Origin: a bacterium
GTDB lineage: Bacteria; Desulfobacterota; Binatia; HRBIN30; CADEER01
Length of the DNA: 64,000 nucleotides
Assembly (NCBI GenBank): GCA_019637795.1
Contig: JAHBUY010000001.1
Coordinates: 1,013,001-1,077,000, forward strand
Reading direction: 5' to 3'
Shown here: piece after piece, positions 11,685 to 18,853 of the stretch
Layout of the letters: each line of letters opens with the position of its first letter
How positions within the stretch are numbered: the first letter of the stretch is position 1
Notes under the pieces: generated by a model
What the model was told of the DNA's origin: nothing
Seen by the model: only the letters and a program-made list of their open reading frames with translations
The model's database searches: none
Position numbers and translations under genes: made by a program

Positions 11685-11990
11685 ATGCGACACGTCGTGG
11701 TGCGACTGGTCGGCGCGGCGGCGCTGTGCCTGGTGATGGGCGGCGCGCCGGCACGGGCGAATCTGCCGCTCGGCGCCTGCTGCTTCGCCAACGGCACGTG
11801 CCAGGACCTGATGGTGACGCAGTGCGACGGCCTCAGCGGCGACTTCATCGGCGAAGGCACCTCGTGCCAGCAGATCGACTGCGCCGCGCCGGTGGCCGCG
11901 CCGGTGCTGTCGATCGCCGGCCTGGTCGCCGCCTGCGGCGCCCTGGCGGCGCTCGCGCTGTACCGCCTCGGCAGGCGCCGTCACAGCTAG
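11685..11990 (+). CDS. Small exported Cys-rich protein with C-terminal membrane anchor
   Basis: The 101-residue product has a signal peptide (about 1-26, ending APARA) and a short cysteine-rich domain with LGACCFANGTCQDL and a later CDGLSG...GTSCQQIDC. A C-terminal segment follows with PVLS, one hydrophobic helix (about 75-95) and a basic tail (GRRRH). That last arrangement resembles IPTL/PEP-CTERM-type sorting signals, though the match is only by shape. It lies 11 nt after the glucosidase stop, with GGGGGAC before the ATG, so it is probably co-transcribed. Function unknown. Confidence 0.75.
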   Translation: MRHVVVRLVGAAALCLVMGGAPARANLPLGACCFANGTCQDLMVTQCDGLSGDFIGEGTSCQQIDCAAPVAAPVLSIAGLVAACGALAALALYRLGRRRHS

Positions 11991-11995
11991 CCCGG

Positions 11996-12069
11996 CCAGT
12001 GGCGCGCGCCACTGGCGTGGGTCGTGGCCCGCCCGGCCGGGCGCGCGCGCTCCATCGCGGAGCGCGCGC
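11996..12069. terminator. Bidirectional terminator-like hairpins
   Basis: Two hairpins lie between convergent genes. One is the perfect 20-bp palindrome CCAGTGGCGC/GCGCCACTGG (11996-12015). The other has 11-bp arms GCGCGCGCTCC / GGAGCGCGCGC (12043-12053 and 12059-12069) around a 5-nt loop. There is no U-tract, as is common in such GC-rich DNA. Confidence 0.5.
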
Positions 12070-12089
12070 TGCCAGGCGCGGGCAGCCGC

Positions 12090-13205
12090 TCAGCCGTTCA
12101 GCGCCTGCAGGCGCTCGACCGCCTCGACGTACTCGGTGACCAGCCCCTGCATGACGTCGCGCACGCTGCGCGACTGGTTGATGTGGCCGATGACCTGCCC
12201 GGCGGGGTTGAACATCACCTTCTTGGCCTTGTCGGCGTAGCGGTGGCCGCGGCTCACCGCGTCGGCGGTGACCATGAACTGCAGCGGCATGCCGAGCGTG
12301 CCCGGCGAGTCGGGGCCCTCCCACGCATCGGTCCAGTCGTTCCTCAGCATGCGGCAGGGCTTGCCGGTCCAACTGCGCGAGCGGACGGTGTCGCGGGTGC
12401 CCGCCTTCAGGTACGAGTCCATCTGCGCCGGCGGCACGTCGGCCTCCTGCACGGTGAGCCACAGGGTGCCGGTCCACACCCCCTGGGCGCCCATCGCCAG
12501 CGCGGCGGCGATCTGCTTGCCGCTGCCGACGCCGCCCGCCGCCAGCACCGGCGTCGGCGCCACCGCCTCGATCACCTCCGGCCACAGCACCATGCTGCCG
12601 ACGTCGCCGGTGTGACCGCCGCCCTCGGTGCCCTGGGCGATGATGATGTCGATGCCCGCCGCCTGGTGCGAGCGCGCCTGCTTCGCCGCGCCGCACAGGG
12701 CCGCCACCAGGCGGCCGCTGTCGTGGATCTCCTTGATGATCTCCTCGGGCGGCGTGCCGAGCGCGTTGGCGATCAGCTTCACCTTCGGGTGCGTGAGCGC
12801 GATCTCCACCTGCGGCGTCGCCGTCGCCGCCGTCCAGCCGAGAAGCTGCTGCGCCTGCTCGCCCTCGGGAAGCTTCGGCACGCCGTGGTCGGCGAGGATC
12901 TTGTCGGCGAACTTGCGATGCTCCTCGGGGATCGCCGCCATCAGCATCTCCTCGAGCTTCTTGGGGTCGACCTCGCCCATGCCCTCGTACTTGCCGGGGA
13001 TGACGATGTCGACGCCGTACGGCTTGTCGCCGATGTGCTCGTCGATCCAGGCGAGCTCGACCTCGAGCTGCTGGGGCGAGAAGCCGACGGCGCCGAGGAC
13101 GCCGAAGCCGCCCGCCTTGCTCACCGCGGCGACGACGTCGCGGCAGTGGCTGAAGGCGAAGATGGGGAGCTCGATGCCGAGCCGGTCACAGAGGGGGGTG
13201 TGCAT
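12090..13205 (-). CDS. Nitronate monooxygenase / 2-nitropropane dioxygenase family
   Basis: This 371-residue FMN-dependent TIM-barrel protein carries the family signature IIIAQGTEGGGHTGDVGSMV and the phosphate-binding VLAAGGVGSGKQIAAALAMGAQGV. The family oxidises nitronates (class I/II) or related propionate-3-nitronate toxins; many members in this type of genome have uncertain substrates. The N-terminus MHTPLCDRLGIELPIF is typical and AAGGA lies upstream of the ATG. It sits head-to-tail behind the TetR gene (24 nt gap between the TetR stop and its own start) and may be in the same transcript. Confidence 0.9.
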   Translation of the reverse strand: MHTPLCDRLGIELPIFAFSHCRDVVAAVSKAGGFGVLGAVGFSPQQLEVELAWIDEHIGDKPYGVDIVIPGKYEGMGEVDPKKLEEMLMAAIPEEHRKFADKILADHGVPKLPEGEQAQQLLGWTAATATPQVEIALTHPKVKLIANALGTPPEEIIKEIHDSGRLVAALCGAAKQARSHQAAGIDIIIAQGTEGGGHTGDVGSMVLWPEVIEAVAPTPVLAAGGVGSGKQIAAALAMGAQGVWTGTLWLTVQEADVPPAQMDSYLKAGTRDTVRSRSWTGKPCRMLRNDWTDAWEGPDSPGTLGMPLQFMVTADAVSRGHRYADKAKKVMFNPAGQVIGHINQSRSVRDVMQGLVTEYVEAVERLQALNG

Positions 13206-13229
13206 GGGGCAATCCTTTCTCGAGCAATG

Positions 13230-13940
13230 TCAGCGCCGCGCCACCGCGGCGGGGAGGCGTCCAGCGCGCTCCGCGCCGCGGCGGCGCGACGGTGACGGGA
13301 GGGACAGATCACTCGCCAGGCCGGCGATGAGATGGCGCAGGCCGAATTCGAAGACGCGGTCGGCGTCGCCGCGGTGCGTCTGTTCGAGGACCGCGTAGGC
13401 GGCGGCGCCGTCGGCCGGGCGCTCGCGGCGCAGCGTCGCCTGGATCTGCCGGTGCACCGGGCCGGTCGAGCGGTTGCCGGCGAGGAAGCTGAAGCCGATG
13501 ACGTAGGTCGTCAGCGCCGTGATCGCGAAGCCGGTCTGCGCCTCCGAGAAGCCGGCGCGGCGCAGCGGCGCGGCGGCGGCCTCGATGAAGCGCAGCGCGT
13601 TCGGACCGTGCGGCGTGCTGTAGGCGAAGAGCGTCGCCAGGCGCGGCTTGCGCGCGAACAGCGCCCGCAGGCGGCGCATCAGCTCGGCCACCTGCTCCTG
13701 CCAGGGGCCGTCCGGGGGCGGCGTCAGGTCGCCCATCACGTGATCGAGGACACGCGCCAGCAGCGCCTCCTTGCTGCCGATGCGGCGGTAGAGCGCCGGC
13801 GCCTGGATGCCGAGCGCCGCCACCAGCGTGCGCATCGACCAGGCCTCCATGCCCTTCGCCTCGATCAGCCGCCGCGCCGCGACGACGATGGCGTCGACGT
13901 CGGGCGGCGTCCGGCGGCGCGGAGTTAACGACGTTACCAT
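13230..13940 (-). CDS. TetR/AcrR-family repressor
   Basis: The 236-residue protein has a TetR-type DNA-binding domain (about residues 15-62: AARRLIEAKGMEAWSMRTLVAALG then IQAPALYRRIGSKEALL) and a C-terminal domain of the TetR_C class (LATLFAYSTPHGPNALRFIEA). It is divergent from an MFS efflux gene, the usual repressor-pump layout. Its own start codon lies inside a set of GGTAAC half-sites (13924-13960), which suggests autoregulation together with control of the pump. Confidence 0.9.
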   Translation of the reverse strand: MVTSLTPRRRTPPDVDAIVVAARRLIEAKGMEAWSMRTLVAALGIQAPALYRRIGSKEALLARVLDHVMGDLTPPPDGPWQEQVAELMRRLRALFARKPRLATLFAYSTPHGPNALRFIEAAAAPLRRAGFSEAQTGFAITALTTYVIGFSFLAGNRSTGPVHRQIQATLRRERPADGAAAYAVLEQTHRGDADRVFEFGLRHLIAGLASDLSLPSPSRRRGAERAGRLPAAVARR

Positions 13941-13960
13941 GATGCGGTAACACCGTTACC
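13924..13960. promoter_or_regulatory. Probable TetR operator with repeated GTTAC/GTAAC half-sites
   Basis: The palindrome GGTAAC-ACC-GTTACC (13946-13960) is perfect, and another GTTACC half-site lies at 13933-13938 over the tetR start codon, with GTTAAC at 13924-13929. The cluster is in the 134-bp space between the divergent regulator and transporter genes. Confidence 0.65.
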
Positions 13961-14074
13961 GCACGCACCGGGGCGAATGCAACCGCGGCGCCGCGGCGGG
14001 CGGCGACTCGCGCCCCGCCGGCCCGCCCGCATTGTCCCCGGCGCGGCCGCCGGATAAGGGGCTGGGGTTCCCGC

Positions 14075-15298
14075 ATGCTGCTGCCGATCTTCCTCATCGT
14101 CCTCGTGGACATCCTCGCCTTCACGCTGGTGATCCCGCTGCTGGCGATCTACGCCGAGCACCTCGGGGCGACGCCGTTCGTCGCCACCCTGCTGGTGTCG
14201 GTGTTCGCGGTCTGCCAGCTCATCTCGGGACCGCTGCTCGGCCGCATCTCCGATCGCGTCGGCCGCAAGCCGATGCTGATCGTCAGCCAGGTCGGAACCC
14301 TGCTCGGCCTGCTGGTGATGGGCAGCGCCAACTCGCTGTGGCTGCTCTTCCTCGGCCGCATGCTCGACGGCGCCACCGCCGGCAACCTGTCGCTGGCGCA
14401 GGCGTACATCGCCGACAACACCAAGCCGGAGGATCGCGCCCGCTCCTTCGCCATCATCGGCATCGCCTTCGGGCTCGGCTTCTTCCTCGGGCCGTCGATG
14501 GCCGGCTACGTCTCGCAATACGGCCTGCACCAGCCGTTCCACGTCGCCGCCGGCCTGTCGCTGCTCAGCATCCTCTGCACGCTGGCGCTGCTGCCCAACC
14601 AGCCGCCGGTGGCGCGGGCCGCCGGCGCCGCCGCCGGGCCCGGCGGCGCGCGCCTGGCGCTCACCGACTGGGGCACCTACGCGCAGTACTTCGAGCGCCC
14701 GGTGCTCGCCGGCCTGCTGCTGCAGTTCCTGCTGTTCGGGTTCGCCTTCACCACCTTCACCTCGGGATTCGCGCTGTTCTCCGAGCGCACCTTCCGCTGG
14801 CACGACCAGCCGTTCACGCCGCGCGAGATCGGCTACCTGTTCGCCTACGCGGGCTTTCTCGGCATCGTCCTGCAGGGCGGCCTGATCGGCCGGCTGGTGA
14901 AGCGCTTCGGCGAGCCGGTGCTGGTCAGCGCCGGCTTCCTGTCGATGGCCGGCGGCTTCCTGCTGCTCGGCCTCATCGACCAGGTGCCGCTGCTGGTCGT
15001 GGTGGCGACGCTGGTCGCCTTCGGCCAGGGCGTGCTGCGGCCGACGCTCACCAGCCTGCTCAGCCAGAGCGCCGATCCGAGCGAGCAGGGCGTGGTCCTC
15101 GGGCTGTCGCAGTCGCTGACCTCGATCGCGCTGGTGCTGGCGCCGCCGCTCGGCGGCTGGCTGATCGGCGCCGGGCATCTCTCGACCTGGGCATTCGTCG
15201 CCGCGCTCGCCGCCGTCCTCGGGTGGCTCGCCGCCGGCTGGGGTTCCTCGCGGGCCTTGGTGCTCACCCCGCCGGCCCGCGCCGACGGCCAGGGCTGA
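14075..15298 (+). CDS. MFS drug/tetracycline-type efflux transporter
   Basis: This 407-residue 12-helix major facilitator protein resembles the TetA/DHA1 group. It has motif A in loop 2-3 (GRISDRVGRKPMLI), motif D2/B-like segments (LGRMLDGATAGNLSLAQAYIADNT, the typical TetA helix 4) and motif C-like GLGFFLGPSMAG in helix 5. It would export small hydrophobic compounds by proton antiport across the inner membrane. A divergent TetR repressor with operator half-sites between the two genes indicates drug- or metabolite-induced expression. The real substrate is unknown. Confidence 0.9.
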   Translation: MLLPIFLIVLVDILAFTLVIPLLAIYAEHLGATPFVATLLVSVFAVCQLISGPLLGRISDRVGRKPMLIVSQVGTLLGLLVMGSANSLWLLFLGRMLDGATAGNLSLAQAYIADNTKPEDRARSFAIIGIAFGLGFFLGPSMAGYVSQYGLHQPFHVAAGLSLLSILCTLALLPNQPPVARAAGAAAGPGGARLALTDWGTYAQYFERPVLAGLLLQFLLFGFAFTTFTSGFALFSERTFRWHDQPFTPREIGYLFAYAGFLGIVLQGGLIGRLVKRFGEPVLVSAGFLSMAGGFLLLGLIDQVPLLVVVATLVAFGQGVLRPTLTSLLSQSADPSEQGVVLGLSQSLTSIALVLAPPLGGWLIGAGHLSTWAFVAALAAVLGWLAAGWGSSRALVLTPPARADGQG

Positions 15299-15303
15299 CC
15301 CCG

Positions 15304-15323
15304 CCGCGGGGGGCACCCCGCGG
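15304..15323. terminator. Hairpin after the MFS gene
   Basis: CCGCGGGG-GGCA-CCCCGCGG forms an 8-bp GC stem just downstream of the transporter stop codon, consistent with a terminator. No T-run follows. Confidence 0.45.
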
Positions 15324-15345
15324 CCGGTGTTCACGCGGCGCCAAC

Positions 15346-15362
15346 TGTGATGAGGTGGCGCC
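15346..15362 (+). promoter_or_regulatory. Extended -10-like element for acetate kinase
   Basis: TGTGATGAGGT (15346-15356) lies 6 nt before the GTG start at 15363. It is a weaker member of the recurrent pre-start motif. Confidence 0.4.
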
Positions 15363-16451
15363 GTGATCCTCGTCCTCAACGCCGGATCGTCGACTCTCAA
15401 GCACGCGCTGTTCGCGCCGCCGGCGCTGCACCGCGCCGCCTCGGGGACGATCGAGCGCATCGCCGCCGGCGCGCACGTCGCCCGTCTGCCGGAGCTCTTC
15501 GCCGCCCTCGGCGCGGCGCCGCTCACCGCCATCGGCCATCGCGTCGTGCACGGCGGCGAACGCTTCTCGGCCCCGGTGCGGGTCGACGCCGAGGTGCTGG
15601 CGGCGCTGCGCCAGCTCGCGCCCCTGGCGCCCGAGCACGCGCCGCAGGAGATCGCGCTCATCGCCGCGCTGGCGGCGCAGCGGCCCGACGTGCCGCAGGT
15701 GGCGTGCTTCGACACCGCCTTCCACGCCGACCTGCCGGCGGCGGCGCGCCTGCTGCCGATTCCGCGCCACTACGCGGCGCAGGGCGTGCGCCGCTACGGG
15801 TTCCACGGCCTCTCTTACGCCTACCTGCGCGACGAGCTGGCGCGCCTCGACCCGGCGGCGGCGCGCGGCCGGGTGGTGTTCGCCCATCTCGGCAACGGCT
15901 GCAGCCTGGCGGCGGTGCGCGACGGCCGCTGCGTCGACACGACGATGGCCTTCACCCCCGCGGCCGGCCTGGTGATGGGAACGCGCAGCGGCGATCTCGA
16001 TCCCGGGCTCGTCGCCTACCTGGCGCGCCGCGAGGGGCTCGACGCGGCGGCGTTCGACGCGCTGGTGAACGGCCGCTCCGGCCTGCTCGGCCTCTCGCAG
16101 ACGAGCGGCGACGTGCGCGACCTGCTCGCCGCCGAGGCGCACGACGCCCGCGCCGCCGAGGCGCTCGCCGTCTTCTGCCTCAGCGCCCGCAAGTGGATCG
16201 GCGCCATGGCCGCGTCCCTCGACGGCCTCGACACGCTGGTGTTCAGCGCCGGCATCGGCGCGCACGCGGCGCCGATCCGCGCCCGCATCTGCGCCGGCCT
16301 GACGCACCTCGGCGTGCGGCTCGACGGCGAGCGCAATGCCGCCCACGCGGCGGTGATCTCGGCGCCCGGCAGCGCCGTCACGGTGCGCGTCATCCCCACC
16401 GACGAGGAGCGGCAGATCGCGCGCGAGACCGCCGCGCTGCTCGCCGCCTGA
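15363..16451 (+). CDS. ackA: Acetate kinase
   Basis: Acetate kinase interconverts acetate + ATP and acetyl phosphate + ADP in the cytosol. The 362-residue protein shows the family hallmarks: N-terminal LVLNAGSSTLK, GHRVVHGGE, the active-site region FDTAFHADLP, RRYGFHGLS, AHLGNGCS and TAGIGAHA-like FSAGIGAHA near the C-terminus. It is slightly shorter than the usual 390-400 residues because loops are reduced. No phosphotransacetylase or phosphoketolase gene is adjacent. The GTG start follows the -10-like element closely. Confidence 0.93.
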   Translation: MILVLNAGSSTLKHALFAPPALHRAASGTIERIAAGAHVARLPELFAALGAAPLTAIGHRVVHGGERFSAPVRVDAEVLAALRQLAPLAPEHAPQEIALIAALAAQRPDVPQVACFDTAFHADLPAAARLLPIPRHYAAQGVRRYGFHGLSYAYLRDELARLDPAAARGRVVFAHLGNGCSLAAVRDGRCVDTTMAFTPAAGLVMGTRSGDLDPGLVAYLARREGLDAAAFDALVNGRSGLLGLSQTSGDVRDLLAAEAHDARAAEALAVFCLSARKWIGAMAASLDGLDTLVFSAGIGAHAAPIRARICAGLTHLGVRLDGERNAAHAAVISAPGSAVTVRVIPTDEERQIARETAALLAA

Positions 16452-16486
16452 GCCGCCGGCGCGCCCGGCTGTACGGACGGCGCGGC

Positions 16487-16503
16487 GGTGGTAGAACCGC
16501 CGC
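16487..16503 (+). promoter_or_regulatory. Extended -10 element for the metallopeptidase gene
   Basis: GGTGGTAGAAC (16487-16497) is followed by 6 nt and the ATG at 16504, matching the leaderless-promoter pattern. Confidence 0.5.
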
Positions 16504-17358
16504 ATGCGCTGGCAGGAGCAACGGCGGAGCGACAACGTCGAGGATCGCCGCGGCGCGGGCGCCCCGCGCGGCCGCGGCATCGCGCTGAGCGGCGGCACGC
16601 TGCTCCTGGTCCTCGCCATCGCCTTCCTCACCGGCGAGAACCCGCTGGTGCTGCTGGAGGCGGTGAACGACGGCGCCGGCAGCGCGGTCAACGCGCCACG
16701 GGCGCCGGGCCGGCCGGGCGCGCCGAGCGATCAGCTCGGCCAGTTCGCCTCCGCCGTGCTCGGCTCCACGGAGGACGTCTGGGGCCGGGTGTTCGCCGAC
16801 ACCGGCCGCCGCTACCAGCCGCCGGTGATGGTCCTCTTCTCGGGCGCGGTGGAATCGGCATGCGGCTACGGCAGCGCCGCCGTCGGTCCCTTCTACTGCC
16901 CGCTCGACGACAAGCTCTACCTCGATCTCTCCTTCTTCGACGAGCTCGCGCGCCGCTTCGGAGCCCCCGGCGACTTCGCGCAGGCCTACGTGATCGCGCA
17001 CGAGGTCGGCCACCACGTGCAGAACCAGCTCGGGATCGCCGCCGAGGTGCGCGCCGCGCAGCGCGGCGCGGCGCAAGCGGACGCCAACGCGCTCTCCGTC
17101 CGCATGGAGCTGCAGGCCGACTGCCTCGCCGGCGTCTGGGCCGCGCGCAGCGATCTGCTCGAGCCGGGCGACGTCGAGGAGGGCCTGCGCGCCGCCAGCG
17201 CCATCGGCGACGATCAACTGCAACGCCGCGCCCAGGGCTATACCGTCCCGGAAACCTGGACCCACGGCTCCTCCGCCATGCGCACCCGCTGGCTGCGCCG
17301 CGGCCTGCAGAGCGGCGACCTCGACCAGTGCGACACCTTCGCGGCGGCGGCGCCGTGA
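16504..17358 (+). CDS. YpfJ-type neutral zinc metallopeptidase
   Basis: This 284-residue protein of the putative neutral zinc metallopeptidase family (E. coli YpfJ) has one N-terminal membrane helix (about 25-43). It carries the zinc-binding helix VIAHEVGHHVQNQLG (HExxH, about residue 164) and the downstream ELQADCLAGVWA segment with a further ligand. The fold probably faces the periplasm. The start MRWQEQRRSDNVEDRRG is typical of the family. It is convergent with the CLC-type gene; a MITE-like hairpin separates them. Confidence 0.92.
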   Translation: MRWQEQRRSDNVEDRRGAGAPRGRGIALSGGTLLLVLAIAFLTGENPLVLLEAVNDGAGSAVNAPRAPGRPGAPSDQLGQFASAVLGSTEDVWGRVFADTGRRYQPPVMVLFSGAVESACGYGSAAVGPFYCPLDDKLYLDLSFFDELARRFGAPGDFAQAYVIAHEVGHHVQNQLGIAAEVRAAQRGAAQADANALSVRMELQADCLAGVWAARSDLLEPGDVEEGLRAASAIGDDQLQRRAQGYTVPETWTHGSSAMRTRWLRRGLQSGDLDQCDTFAAAAP

Positions 17359-17381
17359 GGCGCCGCGGTCAGCTCCCTTCC

Positions 17382-17521
17382 GGCCTTGCCCAAGAATTCG
17401 CTGCTCCCGCGAGGCAGCCCCAGGTTGTTAGGTTGCTAGGTTGTTAGTTGTTAGGCCTGAACGGCCTCTGAGACTAACAACCTAACAACTAACAACCTAG
17501 CAACCTTTCTTGAGCAAAGCC
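17382..17521. mobile_element. MITE-like palindromic element, copy 1
   Basis: A 140-bp element is bounded by 15-bp terminal inverted repeats, GGCCTTGCCCAAGAA (17382-17396) and the complement of GGCTTTGCTCAAGAA (17507-17521). Inside are perfect 26-bp inverted repeats rich in AGGTTGTTAG (17430-17455 and 17481-17506) that form a long hairpin. A second, interrupted copy is at 60155-60487. No transposase is present, so it would be moved in trans. Its right end supplies the last codons and stop of the CLC-type gene. Confidence 0.85.
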
Positions 17522-18732
17522 TTCCGTTCCTCCGCCTGGGCCTCCGACACCGAGGCCTCGCCCATCAGGAGCTGGCTGACGGCGATCGCCGCCAGGCCGG
17601 CGATCGAAATGGTCACGCTGCCGCTCTGCTCGCCGATCCACAGCATGCCGGCGATCGGCAGCCGGTAGCCGGCGGAGAGGAAGCAGGCGGCGCCGAGCAG
17701 CGGCAGCAGGTGCGCATGGCCGCGGCCGATGGCCTCGGCGATCAGTTGGCCGATGAAGGCGCCGTTGCAGGCGAGCGAGGTGAACACGCCGCCGCCGCCG
17801 CCGCCGTAGACGCAGATCAGGTTGCCGGCGGCGCGGACGGCGAGCACGGCGCCGATCAGCCCCAGCGGGTGCGGCTCGCGCAGCAGCCAGTCGGCGGCGA
17901 CGTAGCCGGGGCCGAAGGTGATCCAGGCGCCGGAGAGCGCGAAGCCCACGGCCGCCAGCAGCCCGAGGCCGGCGCCGCCGATCGCGGCCCGGGTGAAGCG
18001 CGTCTGGCGGCGGCCGATCGCCCGCAGCCCGTCCTCGATGGCGGCGAACAGGCGGGCGCCGAGGCCGCAGCAGATCGCCACCGCGGCACAGGCGGCGACG
18101 TAGGTGGCGTCGATCGGCGGCAAGGGCGCCACCTGCAGCAGCAACTCGTCGCCGACCAGGGCGCGCCGCACCAGGTAGGCGCTGACGGCGGCGATGGCGC
18201 AGGGCGCCAGTCGCGGCGCGTCGACGTCGCGCCGGTACGGCACCTCGATGCCGTACAGCGCGCCCATCGCCGGCGAGGAGAACACCGCCGCGATGCCGGC
18301 GCTGGCGCCCGCCGCCAGCAGCGTGCGGCGGGTGTCCTCCGAACGGGTCCACCGCGCCAGCAGTTGGCTCCAGGCGGCGCCGATCAGCGCCGACGGCGAC
18401 TCGAACCCCTGCGAGCCGCCGAAGCCGACGGTGGTGACGGCGGCGAGGAGGCGGCCGGGTACCTCGCGCAACGGCAGGCGCGCCCCGGGCGTGACGTAGG
18501 TGTGGATGTAGAGCTCCGAGGTCGCCGGCGTGAAGAAGCCGGTGACGAGGCGTCCGACCCCCCAGGTGGCGAGCAGGGCGAGCGGCGTGAGCAGCGCCGG
18601 CAGGTAGCCCGGCAGGTCCGCCAGCCGCTCCATGAGCTGGCCCTCGACCAGCCCCGACGCCGCCGCCACGCAGGCGCCGGTGAGAGCGCCGATCAGCGCC
18701 GGGGCGAGGAACTGCGAGAGCAGCGGGCCCAT
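17497..18732 (-). CDS. CLC-type voltage-gated chloride channel/transporter, divergent
   Basis: The 411-residue polytopic membrane protein has the CLC architecture. FGGSQGFESPSALIGAA stands at the place of the usual GREGP motif, RTLLAAGASAGIAAVFSSPAMGALYGIE corresponds to the helix after it, and VYGGGGGGVFTSLACNGAFIG corresponds to GxFxP. The canonical selectivity residues are changed, so ion choice is uncertain. The start MGPLLSQFLAPALIG at 18732 gives a proper N-terminal helix. The C-terminal residues ALLKKGC and the TAG stop are encoded by a MITE-like repeat, so the original tail appears to have been replaced. Confidence 0.85.
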   Translation of the reverse strand: MGPLLSQFLAPALIGALTGACVAAASGLVEGQLMERLADLPGYLPALLTPLALLATWGVGRLVTGFFTPATSELYIHTYVTPGARLPLREVPGRLLAAVTTVGFGGSQGFESPSALIGAAWSQLLARWTRSEDTRRTLLAAGASAGIAAVFSSPAMGALYGIEVPYRRDVDAPRLAPCAIAAVSAYLVRRALVGDELLLQVAPLPPIDATYVAACAAVAICCGLGARLFAAIEDGLRAIGRRQTRFTRAAIGGAGLGLLAAVGFALSGAWITFGPGYVAADWLLREPHPLGLIGAVLAVRAAGNLICVYGGGGGGVFTSLACNGAFIGQLIAEAIGRGHAHLLPLLGAACFLSAGYRLPIAGMLWIGEQSGSVTISIAGLAAIAVSQLLMGEASVSEAQAEERKALLKKGC

Positions 18733-18835
18733 GGCTGCCGTGGCTCGCAAATTCGCGCCGCCGACACAACTCGCCTCCCCCGCGGCGGGCAGTGGCGAGC
18801 GGCGGGGGAAAAGCCGGTGTTCCGGCGCCGCCGGC

Positions 18836-18853
18836 TGTGGTTGAATGCGCGCC
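18836..18853 (+). promoter_or_regulatory. Extended -10 element for sthA
   Basis: TGTGGTTGAAT (18836-18846) lies 7 nt before the ATG at 18854, supporting that start over the in-frame ATG at 18845, which overlaps the element. Confidence 0.55.

Noticed and set aside
13946..13960. Third copy of the CCGGTAA enhancer palindrome
   Set aside because: GGTAAC-ACC-GTTACC has different arms relative to its 3-nt centre (GTAAC rather than GGTAA next to the spacer) and sits in a TetR/MFS promoter without a sigma-54 site; better explained as a TetR operator.
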